Shown piece after piece: positions 27,866 through 35,432 of a stretch of 42,305 nucleotides of DNA. The first letter of the stretch is position 1, and every line of letters starts with the position of its first letter. The notes under the pieces were generated by a model. It had not been told where the DNA came from and made no database searches. It saw only the letters and a program-made list of their open reading frames with translations. The DNA comes from Streptomyces griseoluteus (GTDB lineage Bacteria > Actinomycetota > Actinomycetes > Streptomycetales > Streptomycetaceae), in assembly GCA_000717735.1 (NCBI GenBank), contig JOBE01000072.1:1-42305 (forward strand), written 5' to 3'. The position numbers and the translations under genes were made by a program.

Positions 27866-28662
27866 CAGGTCGGGCACCAGAAGAGGTTGCGGTTCGCCAG
27901 GTCCGCCGTGCGGATCTCCGTGGCGCAGAGGTGGCACGGCTGGTGCGCGCGGCGGTAGACGTAGACCTCGCCGCCGTGGTCGTCGACGCGGGGCGGGCGG
28001 CCCATCGCCTCGGGGGTGTGCTCGGGGCGGACCGTGTCGATGCGGTTGAGGCGGACGCCCTCGCGCATCAGCATCGCCAGGTCGGTCCAGATCGTGTCCC
28101 ACTCCCCCGCCGTGATGTCCCTGCCGGCGCGGTACGGGTCGATGCCGTGCCGGAAGAGGACCTCGGCGCGGTAGACGTTGCCGACGCCGGCGATGATCTT
28201 CTGGTCCATGAGCAGGGCGGCGATGGTGGTGCGGGACTTCGAGATCCGGTGCCAGGCCCGCGTGGGGTCGTCGCCCTCGCGGAGCGGGTCCGGGCCGAGG
28301 CGGTCGTGTATCGCCCGCTTCTCGGCGTCCGTGATCAGGGCGCACGTGGTGGGTCCGCGCAGGTCGACGTGACCGTCCTCGTGGGCGATGCGCAGCCGGA
28401 CGGTGTCGGTGGGGGGCGCGGCCGGCGCCGTCCCGAAGTTCACCTTGCCGAAGAGGCCCAGATGGATGTGGACCCAGCCCATGCCGGCGAAGCCGAGGAA
28501 GAGGTGCTTGCCGTGGGCCTCGGTGGCGTCGAGGACGGTGCCGTCGAGCAGTGCCGCCGAGTCCGCGAACTTTCCCTGCGGGCTGGTCACCCGCACGGAC
28601 CGGCCGCCGAACCGTTCCCGGTGGTCGGCGGCCAGTCGGTGGATCGTGTGCCCTTCGGGCAT
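27853..28662 (-). CDS. Fpg/Nei-family DNA glycosylase (endonuclease VIII-like)
   Basis: 269 residues. The N-terminus is MPEGHTIHRLA, with the catalytic Pro2 and Glu3; PEGHT is the Nei form rather than PELPE of Fpg. The lysine loop is ATEAHGKHLFLGF. The helix-two-turn-helix region contains MDQKIIAGVGNVYRAEVLF. A C-terminal zinc finger, CHLCATEI...NLFWCPTC, completes the fold. It removes oxidised bases and cleaves the abasic site. The ATG shares an A with the rpiB stop (TGATG), so the genes are translationally coupled. The stop lies in the last 16-bp repeat. Confidence 0.95.
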   Translation of the reverse strand: MPEGHTIHRLAADHRERFGGRSVRVTSPQGKFADSAALLDGTVLDATEAHGKHLFLGFAGMGWVHIHLGLFGKVNFGTAPAAPPTDTVRLRIAHEDGHVDLRGPTTCALITDAEKRAIHDRLGPDPLREGDDPTRAWHRISKSRTTIAALLMDQKIIAGVGNVYRAEVLFRHGIDPYRAGRDITAGEWDTIWTDLAMLMREGVRLNRIDTVRPEHTPEAMGRPPRVDDHGGEVYVYRRAHQPCHLCATEIRTADLANRNLFWCPTCQAR

Positions 28663-29156
28663 CAGGCGGTCGGCTCCTGCGGGTGGTGGGCCGGGATCGG
28701 GGGGAGCTCGCCGGTGGTCTCGTACGCGGTGAGCATGTCGATGCGCCGGGTGTGACGCTCGTCACCGGAGTACGGGGTGTTCAGGAAGATCTCGACGAAC
28801 TTGGTCGCCTCTTCCCGGGTGTGCATGCGGCCGCCGACGGAGATCACGTTGGCGTTGTTGTGCTCGCGGCCGAGGGCGGCGGTCTGCTCGCTCCAGGCGA
28901 GGGCGGCGCGCACCCCCTTCACCTTGTTCGCGGCGATCTGCTCGCCGTTGCCGGAGCCGCCGATGACGATGCCCAGGGCGTCGGGGTCCGCGGCCGTCTT
29001 CTCCGCGGCGCGCAGGCAGAACGGCGGGTAGTCGTCCAGGGCGTCGTAGATGTGGGGACCGCAGTCGACGGGCTCGTGGCCGTGTGCCGTGAGCCACTCG
29101 ACGAGGTGGTTCTTGAGTTCGTATCCGGCGTGGTCGGAACCGATGTAGACGCGCAT
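28662..29156 (-). CDS. rpiB: Ribose-5-phosphate isomerase B
   Basis: 164 residues starting MRVYIGSDHAGYELKNHL, the RpiB/LacAB signature with Asp and His of the active site. The loop GGSGNGEQIAANKVKGVRAAL has Glu where E. coli RpiB has the catalytic Cys, which is the mycobacterial-type arrangement. The block EHNNANVISVGGRM is also typical. It interconverts ribose 5-phosphate and ribulose 5-phosphate. It is the first gene of a two-gene operon with the DNA glycosylase. ATG at 29156 lacks a strong ribosome site. Confidence 0.95.
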   Translation of the reverse strand: MRVYIGSDHAGYELKNHLVEWLTAHGHEPVDCGPHIYDALDDYPPFCLRAAEKTAADPDALGIVIGGSGNGEQIAANKVKGVRAALAWSEQTAALGREHNNANVISVGGRMHTREEATKFVEIFLNTPYSGDERHTRRIDMLTAYETTGELPPIPAHHPQEPTA

Positions 29157-29297
29157 GGTGCCGAGTGTGGCATGTCAGGGGCCGGGTAGCAGGCAGCGGG
29201 GTCACCGGGTGCTGCGCGTGGAATTACTGGATCATCCGTTCGAGTCTTCGCGCGTTCGAATGACCGCGGGCGAACACTCCTCCGCCTTCTTGAGCCG

Positions 29298-30485
29298 ATG
29301 CATACCGTCAGCCTCGTGAAACTGGTGGTGCGGGTGAAGCTGCTGCCGACGCCGGAGCAGGCGCTGGCGCTGGACGAGACCCTGCGCGCCTGCAACGAGT
29401 CGGCAAACTGGCTCGCGGTCCGGGCGTTCGAGCATGGCCGGACTTCGCGGGCAGCACTCCAGGCATTGGCGTACGCGGAGTTGAAGGCGCGGGGGCTGTC
29501 TGCGCAACCCGCGCTGCATGTGCTGCGGAAGGTTGCCGACGCCTACACCGCACTGAGGGCGAACCTGAAGGCCGGGAGCCTCGGCAGGCATAGATCCAAG
29601 CGGTACGGCAAGGCTGCCGCCAAGCCGGTCGCCTTTCGGGCGGATGCGGCGCAGCCGTTCGACGACCGGTGTCTGTCCTGGCGGTTGGACGATCGCATCG
29701 TGTCGATCTGGACGACCTCCGGGCGGATGAAGCGCCTTGCCCTCACCGGTCAGGACGAACAGCTGGCGCTTCTGACCGCGCATTGTCAGGGCGAGTCGGA
29801 TCTGATGCGCCAGGACGGGCAGTGGTACCTGCTCGCGACCTGCGAGATTCCCGAGACCACCCTGAACACAGCCCCTGATGGGTTCGTGGGCGTGGACCCG
29901 GGAATCGTGAACATCGCCACGACCTCCGCCGGGGCTCGGTACAGCGGCCGCCGTCTCAACCGGCACCGGGAAGCGGACCGCCGGCTGCGTTCGAAGTTGC
30001 AGAAGAAGGGCACGAAGTCCGCCAAACGGCGGGCGAAGCGGCACGCGGGCAGGCAGGCCCGTCGGGCCCGGGACATCAACCACAAGATCAGCAAGTGCAT
30101 CGTGGCGGAGGCTCAACGCACCAGTCGCGGGATCGCCCTGGAAGACCTCACGGGCATCCGCGAACGGGTACGGCTACGCAAGCCCCAACGCGTCATGCTG
30201 CACTCCTGGTCGTTCCACCAGCTCGGCACGTTCATCGCCTACAAGGCGCGACGGGCCGGGGTGCCGGTGGTGTACGTCGACCCGACGTACACCAGCCAGG
30301 AATGCTCCCAGTGCCATCACATCGACCGACGCAACCGGCCCTCGCAGGCCGTGTTCGCGTGCCAGGCCTGCGGCTTCGTTGAGCACGCGGACCTGAACTC
30401 GTCCCACAACATCGCCGCACGCGGCTGGTGGACGTGGGCCCGCGGGGCCGAGTCAACGGTCCCTGCCCTCACGCTCACCGTATAG
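29298..30485 (+). CDS. tnpB: TnpB (IS200/IS605-family OrfB, RNA-guided nuclease type)
   Basis: 395 residues, full length for the family. The RuvC-like triad is complete: D200 in FVGVDPGIVNIATT, E282 in IALEDLTGI, and D365 in HADLNSSHNIAA. A zinc finger lies between with C336/C339 (CSQC) and C355/C358 (CQAC). The N-terminal helix-turn-helix-like region (KLLPTPEQALALDETL) is typical. No TnpA Y1 transposase gene is nearby, so this is an orphan (IS1341-like) copy. TnpB proteins cut DNA guided by an RNA made from the element's 3' end, and hairpins follow its stop codon. It sits between rpiB and bioY, an insertion into otherwise ordinary housekeeping genes. Confidence 0.95.
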   Translation: MHTVSLVKLVVRVKLLPTPEQALALDETLRACNESANWLAVRAFEHGRTSRAALQALAYAELKARGLSAQPALHVLRKVADAYTALRANLKAGSLGRHRSKRYGKAAAKPVAFRADAAQPFDDRCLSWRLDDRIVSIWTTSGRMKRLALTGQDEQLALLTAHCQGESDLMRQDGQWYLLATCEIPETTLNTAPDGFVGVDPGIVNIATTSAGARYSGRRLNRHREADRRLRSKLQKKGTKSAKRRAKRHAGRQARRARDINHKISKCIVAEAQRTSRGIALEDLTGIRERVRLRKPQRVMLHSWSFHQLGTFIAYKARRAGVPVVYVDPTYTSQECSQCHHIDRRNRPSQAVFACQACGFVEHADLNSSHNIAARGWWTWARGAESTVPALTLTV

Positions 30486-30610
30486 AGGGCTGGACGCGGC
30501 CGGGCACCGTCGAAGCCATCGACGGTGCCGAGTCGCAAGCCCGGAGCGCCGCTCCGGTTAGCTGACCTACAAGTGGCCCAACCGCCACTGTCCGCGATCC
30601 ATCGCGGTGA
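30486..30610 (+). ncRNA. Candidate guide-RNA (omega/reRNA) scaffold and right end of the TnpB element
   Basis: Three hairpins follow the tnpB stop: 30503-30529 (11-bp stem GGCACCGTCGA/TCGACGGTGCC), 30541-30557 (CCGGAGC/GCTCCGG) and 30592-30607 (CCGCGAT/ATCGCGG). A weaker AGTGGC/GCCACT stem lies at 30572-30589. Known TnpB guide RNAs derive from the 3' end of the gene and element end, so this is the expected place. The exact element end and guide start cannot be fixed without relatives. Confidence 0.45.
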
Positions 30611-30670
30611 CCCGGAGCCATTTCGCACAGGCCGGCGCATGCAAGTCCTCGCACGCACGGCCGTACGGGC

Positions 30671-31303
30671 TCAGCCCTTGCGGTCGAGGAGCTTCCAGGC
30701 GGCCGGGAGGGCGCCCATGGCGAGGGCCGCCTTGAGGGCGTCGCCGATGAGGAACGGGGTGAGGCCGGCGGCGACGGCCTGGCCGAGGGTCATGCCGGTG
30801 GCGAGGGCCAGGTAGGGCACGCCGACGGCGTAGATGACGGCCGAGCCGAGGGCCATCGCGCCGGCCGTGCGGAGCACGGAGCGGTCGGCGCCGCGGCGGG
30901 CGAGGGCGCCGACGACGGTCGCGGCGAGGAGCATGCCGAGGATGTAGCCGAAGGACGGCATGCCGTAGCCGGAGGTGGCCTGAGCGAACCACGGCACGCC
31001 CGCCATGCCGGCCACCGCGTACAGGGCCAGGGCGAGGAAGCCGCGGCGGGCGCCGAGCGCGGTGCCGACGAGCAGGGCGGCGAAGGTCTGGCCGGAGACC
31101 GGGACCGGGGAGCCGGGGACCGGGACGGAGAGCTGCGCGGCGAGGCCGGTGAGGGCGGCGCCTCCGACGACGAGGGCGATGTCGCGGGTGCGGGTGGGGG
31201 CACCTCCCTGCTCGAGCGAAGCCGAGAGCTTGGGGGAGGGGAGCAGGTCGGCGAGGACGGCGCCCGCACGGAGGGTACGGGCGGGGGCGGCGGCGGTGCT
31301 CAT
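30671..31303 (-). CDS. bioY: Biotin transporter BioY
   Basis: 210 residues from the ATG at 31303, preceded by CGGAG. After a 40-residue N-terminus there are six hydrophobic helices. BioY blocks include PVPGSPVPVSGQTFAALLVG, GARRGFLALALYAVAGMAGVP and GYILGMLLAA. BioY is the substrate-binding membrane component for biotin, working alone or with an ECF energy module, none of which is adjacent. Residues about 22-36 (SPKLSASLEQGGAPT) are encoded by a short dispersed Streptomyces repeat, which extends the cytoplasmic N-terminus without breaking the frame. It is divergent from the first amino-acid permease. Confidence 0.94.
   Translation of the reverse strand: MSTAAAPARTLRAGAVLADLLPSPKLSASLEQGGAPTRTRDIALVVGGAALTGLAAQLSVPVPGSPVPVSGQTFAALLVGTALGARRGFLALALYAVAGMAGVPWFAQATSGYGMPSFGYILGMLLAATVVGALARRGADRSVLRTAGAMALGSAVIYAVGVPYLALATGMTLGQAVAAGLTPFLIGDALKAALAMGALPAAWKLLDRKG
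31196..31239 (-). repeat. Short dispersed palindromic repeat inside bioY
   Basis: The 44-bp block runs from GGGGGCACCTCCCTGCTCGA to GAGAGCTTGGGGGAGG and contains the near-palindrome GCTCTCGGCTTCGCTCGAGC (read on minus). I recall almost identical sequences scattered through many Streptomyces genomes. Here it is translated as part of BioY. Confidence 0.65.
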
Positions 31304-31488
31304 CGGTACTCCGCGAGGGTGAGGGTGAGGGGGACGGATTGACGGTATGCCAGGAGTGAACGCTCGATCACCGTCAGCCGCCGACAAAGCGGGAGCCAGC
31401 CGCTTCATCGGGTTCCGACAAAGGACGGATTCCATGCCGGATTCCGCACTTCCCGCCACGTGACCCTTGTCACTGGCCCTCTCCACGA

Positions 31489-31516
31489 GACGTCCCTTTT
31501 GCGTCGGAGGGACGTC
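31489..31516. promoter_or_regulatory. Inverted repeat upstream of the first permease
   Basis: GACGTCCC (31489-31496) and GGGACGTC (31509-31516) form a perfect 8-bp inverted repeat with 12 nt between. It lies about 60-90 bp before the permease start in the 273-bp bioY/permease divergent region, so it may be an operator. The rest of that region has two direct copies of CCGACAAAG (31381 and 31415). Confidence 0.4.
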
Positions 31517-31523
31517 ACCAGAG

Positions 31524-31539
31524 AGACTGTGGGGTCTCC
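31524..31539 (+). promoter_or_regulatory. Leader motif shared by the two permease genes, copy 1
   Basis: AGACTGTGGGGTCTCC ends 37 nt before the ATG of the first permease. A 15-of-16 identical block precedes the second permease at 33044-33059. Both copies lie in the same place and orientation. Confidence 0.5.
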
Positions 31540-31576
31540 ATAAAGTGTCAACTCCCCGAGAGCGCGAGCCCCCACC

Positions 31577-32974
31577 ATGCGCGACGCCCCGCCGTCCCCT
31601 CAGGCCACCGGTCCCCTCACCGAACCGGAGCCCCTCTCCCACGGTCTGAAGCAGCGTCACCTGACGATGCTGGGTCTGGGCGGCGTGATCGGCGCCGGGC
31701 TCTTCGTCGGCTCGGGCGCGGGCATCGCCGTCGCCGGGCCCGGCATCGTCGTCTCGTATCTGCTCGCGGGCGCGCTCGCGATGCTCGTCATGCGGATGCT
31801 GGGCGAGATGTCGGCGGCGATGCCGGCCTCGGGCGCCTTCTCGGTGCACGCCGAGCGGGCGCTCGGGCGGTGGGCGGGCTTCTCGGTGGGCTGGCTGTAC
31901 TGGTTCCTGCTCGTGGTGGTGCTCGCCGTGGAGGCCACGGGTGCGGCGCGGATCGCGAACGGCTGGGTGCCGGAGGTCCCGCAGTGGGGCTGGGTGCTGA
32001 TCTTCATGATCGTGTTCACCCTCGCCAACCTGGCGGCGGTGAAGAACTTCGGTGAGTTCGAGTTCTGGTTCGCGGCGCTCAAGGTCGGCGCGATCGTGCT
32101 CTTCCTGATCCTCGGGACGCTCGCGATCGTCGGCCGGCTGCCCGACACCGACCCCGTGGGGCTCGCGAACCTGACAGGGCAGGGCGGTTTCCTGCCGAAC
32201 GGCTGGGAGGGCGTCGTCTCCGGCGTCCTCGCCGTCGTCTTCGCCTTCGGCGGCCTGGAGGTCGTCACCATCGCGGCGGCCGAGTCGGACGACCCGGCGC
32301 GGAACGTGGCGCGGGCGGTGCGCAGCGCGGTGTGGCGGATCCTCCTCTTCTACGTGGGCTCGATGCTGGTCATCGTGACGCTGCTGCCGTGGACCTCGAT
32401 GAAGCCGGGCGAGTCGCCGTACGTGGCGGTCCTGGACTCGATCGGGGTGCCGGCGGCGGGGCAGATCATGAACGTGGTGGTGTTCGTGGCGCTGCTCTCG
32501 GCGCTCAACGCGAACCTGTACGGCTCCTCACGGATGGTGTTCTCGCTCGCCGAGCGCGGGGAGGCGCCGAAGGGGCTGCTCCGGGTCTCCAGCGGCGGGG
32601 TGCCGCGCCGGGCGGTGCTCGCCTCGGTGGCCTTCGGCTTCGTCTCCGTGCTGCTCAATCTGAAGTGGCCGGATTCCGTCTTCCTCTACATGCTCAACGC
32701 CGTCGGGGCGGTGCTGCTCTTCGTCTGGGCGCTCATCGCGGTCTCGCAGCTGCGGCTGCGGCGCCGGATCGAGCGGGAGGCGCCGCAGACGCTGACGCTG
32801 CGGATGTGGGGCTTCCCGTGGCTGACCTGGGTGGCGCTCGCCGCGATGGGGGCGGTGCTCGTCCTGATGCTGTCCGACGACGCGGCGCGGCCGCAGGTGC
32901 TGTGGTCGGCGGGGGCGACCGGGGCGGTGCTCCTGGTGGCCTGGGTGCGGGAACTGCGTACGAACCGGAACTAG
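31577..32974 (+). CDS. Amino-acid permease (APC superfamily, AAT family)
   Basis: 465 residues with about 12 membrane helices. Family signatures are LSHGLKQRHLTMLGLGGVIG at the first helix (with GAGLFVGSG), MRMLGEMSAAMPASGAFSVH and KNFGEFEFWFAALKVGAI. It is a proton-coupled importer of the AroP/GabP/AnsP type; the substrate cannot be read from sequence. ATG at 31577 follows a GC-rich leader without a strong ribosome site. A close paralogue lies immediately downstream on the same strand, separated by 114 bp, implying tandem duplication. Confidence 0.93.
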   Translation: MRDAPPSPQATGPLTEPEPLSHGLKQRHLTMLGLGGVIGAGLFVGSGAGIAVAGPGIVVSYLLAGALAMLVMRMLGEMSAAMPASGAFSVHAERALGRWAGFSVGWLYWFLLVVVLAVEATGAARIANGWVPEVPQWGWVLIFMIVFTLANLAAVKNFGEFEFWFAALKVGAIVLFLILGTLAIVGRLPDTDPVGLANLTGQGGFLPNGWEGVVSGVLAVVFAFGGLEVVTIAAAESDDPARNVARAVRSAVWRILLFYVGSMLVIVTLLPWTSMKPGESPYVAVLDSIGVPAAGQIMNVVVFVALLSALNANLYGSSRMVFSLAERGEAPKGLLRVSSGGVPRRAVLASVAFGFVSVLLNLKWPDSVFLYMLNAVGAVLLFVWALIAVSQLRLRRRIEREAPQTLTLRMWGFPWLTWVALAAMGAVLVLMLSDDAARPQVLWSAGATGAVLLVAWVRELRTNRN

Positions 32975-33043
32975 TCCTTCACGATGTGTGAGGTCGGTGA
33001 CCGTATAGCGGACTCAGGTTCCCTGTGAACGGTGGGCCCGCCC

Positions 33044-33059
33044 AGACTGTGGGCTCTCC
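33044..33059 (+). promoter_or_regulatory. Leader motif shared by the two permease genes, copy 2
   Basis: AGACTGTGGGCTCTCC ends 29 nt before the second permease ATG and differs from copy 1 (31524-31539) at one base. It lies in the intergenic gap 32975-33088, so the second gene probably has its own promoter. Confidence 0.5.
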
Positions 33060-33088
33060 TCGTCTCAGCTAGTGAACAGGGCTCGCCC

Positions 33089-34507
33089 ATGTCTCGGACC
33101 ACCGCGCCCGCGCCGGCCGACCGGAAGGACGGCGCGACCGCACCTGCCGAGGGCCTTAGCCACGGCCTCAAGCAGCGCCATCTGTCGATGATCGCCCTCG
33201 GCGGCGTCATCGGCGCCGGACTCTTCGTCGGTTCCGGCGCCGGTATCGCCGCCGCCGGGCCCTCGATCGTCATCGCCTACGCGATCTCGGGCGTGCTCGT
33301 CATGCTCGTGATGCGGATGCTCGGCGAGATGTCCGCGGCGAACCCGGCGTCCGGCTCCTTCTCCGTCCACGCCGAGCGGGCCCTCGGCCCGTGGGCCGGT
33401 TTCACCGCCGGGTGGGCCTTCTGGTTCCTGCTCTGCGTCGCCGTCGGCCTGGAGGGCATCGGCGCGGCGAAGATCATGACCGGCTGGTTCCCCGGCAGCC
33501 CCGAGTGGGCCTGGGTCGCGCTCTTCATGGTGGTCTTCTGCGCCACCAACCTGGCGGCCGTGAAGAACTTCGGCGAGTTCGAGTTCTGGTTCGCCGCGCT
33601 GAAGGTCGGCGCGATCGTCCTCTTCCTCGGCATCGGCGTGCTCGCCATCGTCGGCGTCCTGCCCGGCACGGACTCCCCCGGCACCGCGAACCTCACCGGC
33701 GCGGGCGGCTTCTTCCCGCACGGCTCCGAGGGCCTGATCGTGGGTCTGCTCGCCTCCGTCTTCGCGTACGGCGGTCTGGAGACGGTCACCATCGCGGCGG
33801 CCGAGTCGGAGCACCCGGTGCAGGGTGTCGCCAAGGCCGTGCGGACGGCGATGTGGCGGATCGCGCTCTTCTACATCGGCTCGATGGCGGTCATCGTGAC
33901 CCTCGTCCCGTGGGGCGACAAGGCGGTCGTCGAGAAGGGCCCGTACGTCGCCACCCTCGACCACCTGGGCATCCCGGCGGCCGGCCAGATCATGAACGTG
34001 GTCGTGCTCGTCGCCCTGCTGTCGGCGATGAACGCGAACATCTACGGCGCCTCCCGCATGGCCGGTTCGCTGGTCTCGCGCGGCCAGGGCCCGAAGGCGC
34101 TCGGCCGCACCTTCGGCGGGGTCCCGCGTCCCGCGGTACTCGTCTCCTCCGTCTTCGGCTTCGTCTGTGTGCTGCTCAGCTACTGGCGTCCCGAGGACAT
34201 CTTCGTCTGGCTGCTCAACACGATCGGCGCGATCATCCTGGTCGTCTGGTTCTTCATCGCCGCCTCCCAGCTGGTGCTGCGCCGCCGCACCGAGCGCGAG
34301 GCGCCCGAGAAGCTGGTCGTGCGGATGTGGGCCTTCCCCGTGCTGACGTGGGTGGCGCTGGCCGGCATGGCGGCGATCTTCGTCCTGATGGCCCGCGAGG
34401 AGGGCACCCGGGTGCAGCTGTACTGGACGGGCGGCCTGACGCTGCTGCTCGCGGTGTGCGGCTTCGCCCTCCAGAAGGTCCGCGCGCGGGAGCCCCAGAA
34501 CGCCTGA
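33089..34507 (+). CDS. Amino-acid permease (APC superfamily, AAT family), second copy
   Basis: 472 residues from the ATG at 33089 (MSRTTAPAPADRKDG); an upstream in-frame start at 33032 would cover the shared leader motif and was rejected. It has about 12 membrane helices. The first-helix signature LSHGLKQRHLSMIALGGVIG and MRMLGEMSAANPASGSFSVH match the preceding gene closely, with divergence in loops and the C-terminus. It is presumably an amino-acid/proton symporter with a different or overlapping substrate range. A strong terminator follows at 34533-34563. Confidence 0.93.
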   Translation: MSRTTAPAPADRKDGATAPAEGLSHGLKQRHLSMIALGGVIGAGLFVGSGAGIAAAGPSIVIAYAISGVLVMLVMRMLGEMSAANPASGSFSVHAERALGPWAGFTAGWAFWFLLCVAVGLEGIGAAKIMTGWFPGSPEWAWVALFMVVFCATNLAAVKNFGEFEFWFAALKVGAIVLFLGIGVLAIVGVLPGTDSPGTANLTGAGGFFPHGSEGLIVGLLASVFAYGGLETVTIAAAESEHPVQGVAKAVRTAMWRIALFYIGSMAVIVTLVPWGDKAVVEKGPYVATLDHLGIPAAGQIMNVVVLVALLSAMNANIYGASRMAGSLVSRGQGPKALGRTFGGVPRPAVLVSSVFGFVCVLLSYWRPEDIFVWLLNTIGAIILVVWFFIAASQLVLRRRTEREAPEKLVVRMWAFPVLTWVALAGMAAIFVLMAREEGTRVQLYWTGGLTLLLAVCGFALQKVRAREPQNA

Positions 34508-34532
34508 GCCCGACCGGCGACACAGACGTGGA

Positions 34533-34563
34533 GAACCCCCGGCCGATCCTCGGCCGGGGGTTC
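34533..34563 (+). terminator. Terminator after the second permease
   Basis: A perfect 14-bp stem GAACCCCCGGCCGA/TCGGCCGGGGGTTC with a 3-nt loop lies 25 bp past the permease stop. Confidence 0.93.
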
Positions 34564-34623
34564 TGCCGTATGCGGGCGGCCACCTCGCCCGATCTCCTCA
34601 CCCGGTCCCCCTTGGCGATCTTC

Positions 34624-34657
34624 TTGCTGCTAGCCTGCACTTGCATAGGATGTGCAA
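34624..34657 (+). promoter_or_regulatory. sodF promoter with Nur-like operator
   Basis: TTGCTG (34624-34629) and TAGGAT (34646-34651), 16 bp apart, fit a Streptomyces vegetative promoter. TTGCAT-N5-GTGCAA (34641-34657) overlaps the -10 and closely fits the Nur box (TTGCAA-N5-TTGCAA, from memory). Nickel-bound Nur represses sodF in S. coelicolor, so the same switch is expected here. Confidence 0.75.
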
Positions 34658-34678
34658 TAAGCAGTGGGAGGGCCCGGC

Positions 34679-35323
34679 ATGGCGATCTACACACTTCCTG
34701 AACTTCCCTACGACTACGCGGCGCTGGAACCGGTGATCAGCCCGGAGATCATCGAGCTGCACCACGACAAGCACCACGCGGCCTACGTGAAGGGCGCCAA
34801 CGACACCCTGGAGCAGCTGGCGGAGGCCCGGGAGAAGGACGCGTGGGGCGCGGTCAACGGCCTGGAGAAGAACCTCGCGTTCCACCTCTCCGGCCACATC
34901 CTGCACAGCATCTACTGGCACAACATGGACAGCCCGAAGGACGGTGGCGGCGGCGAGCCGCTGGCCGCCGACGGCGTCGGTGACCTCGCGGACGCGATCG
35001 CCGAGTCCTTCGGCTCCTTCGCCAGGTTCAAGGCCCAGCTGACCAAGGCCGCCGCGACCACCCAGGGCTCCGGCTGGGGTGTCCTCGCGTACGAGCCGGT
35101 CAGCGGCCGGCTCATCGTCGAGCAGGTCTACGACCACCAGGGCAACGTCGGCCAGGGCTCCGTCCCGATCCTGGTCTTCGACGCCTGGGAGCACGCCTTC
35201 TACCTCCAGTACAAGAACCAGAAGGTGGACTTCATCGAGGCGATGTGGCAGGTCGTCAACTGGCAGGACGTGAGCAGGCGCTACGCGGACGCCCAGGGAC
35301 GCACCCCGCTCATCGGCGGCTGA
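34679..35323 (+). CDS. sodF: Superoxide dismutase, Fe(-Zn) type
   Basis: 214 residues from the ATG at 34679 with GGGAGGG upstream; an in-frame start at 34664 is not needed. It begins [20 protein letters not shown]. The four metal ligands are visible: His in [11 protein letters not shown], His in [12 protein letters not shown], and Asp and His in [12 protein letters not shown]. The substrate-gate Tyr follows the first histidine. It converts superoxide to peroxide and oxygen in the cytoplasm. The upstream Nur-like box fits the alternation between nickel SOD and this enzyme. The nickel SOD gene (sodN) is not in the window. Confidence 0.96.
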   Translation: MAIYTLPELPYDYAALEPVISPEIIELHHDKHHAAYVKGANDTLEQLAEAREKDAWGAVNGLEKNLAFHLSGHILHSIYWHNMDSPKDGGGGEPLAADGVGDLADAIAESFGSFARFKAQLTKAAATTQGSGWGVLAYEPVSGRLIVEQVYDHQGNVGQGSVPILVFDAWEHAFYLQYKNQKVDFIEAMWQVVNWQDVSRRYADAQGRTPLIGG

Positions 35324-35377
35324 CAGACGCCCTGCTCGTGATCGTCTTCTCAGCCTTCACGGGGCAGGCGGATGAAA

Positions 35378-35416
35378 GCGGAACCCCCGCGATGACGTGC
35401 ATCGCGGGGGTTCCGC
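35378..35416. terminator. Bidirectional terminator between sodF and the DsbA-family gene
   Basis: A 17-bp perfect stem GCGGAACCCCCGCGATG/CATCGCGGGGGTTCCGC with a 5-nt loop lies between two convergent genes. Confidence 0.94.
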
Positions 35417-35432
35417 CGTGTGCGGGCCGGGA

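Noticed and set aside
31577..32974. CRISPR or other long repeat arrays in the window
   Set aside because: All tandem repeats seen are short (15-19 bp, 3-4 units without spacers) or coding (81 bp), so none fits a CRISPR array.
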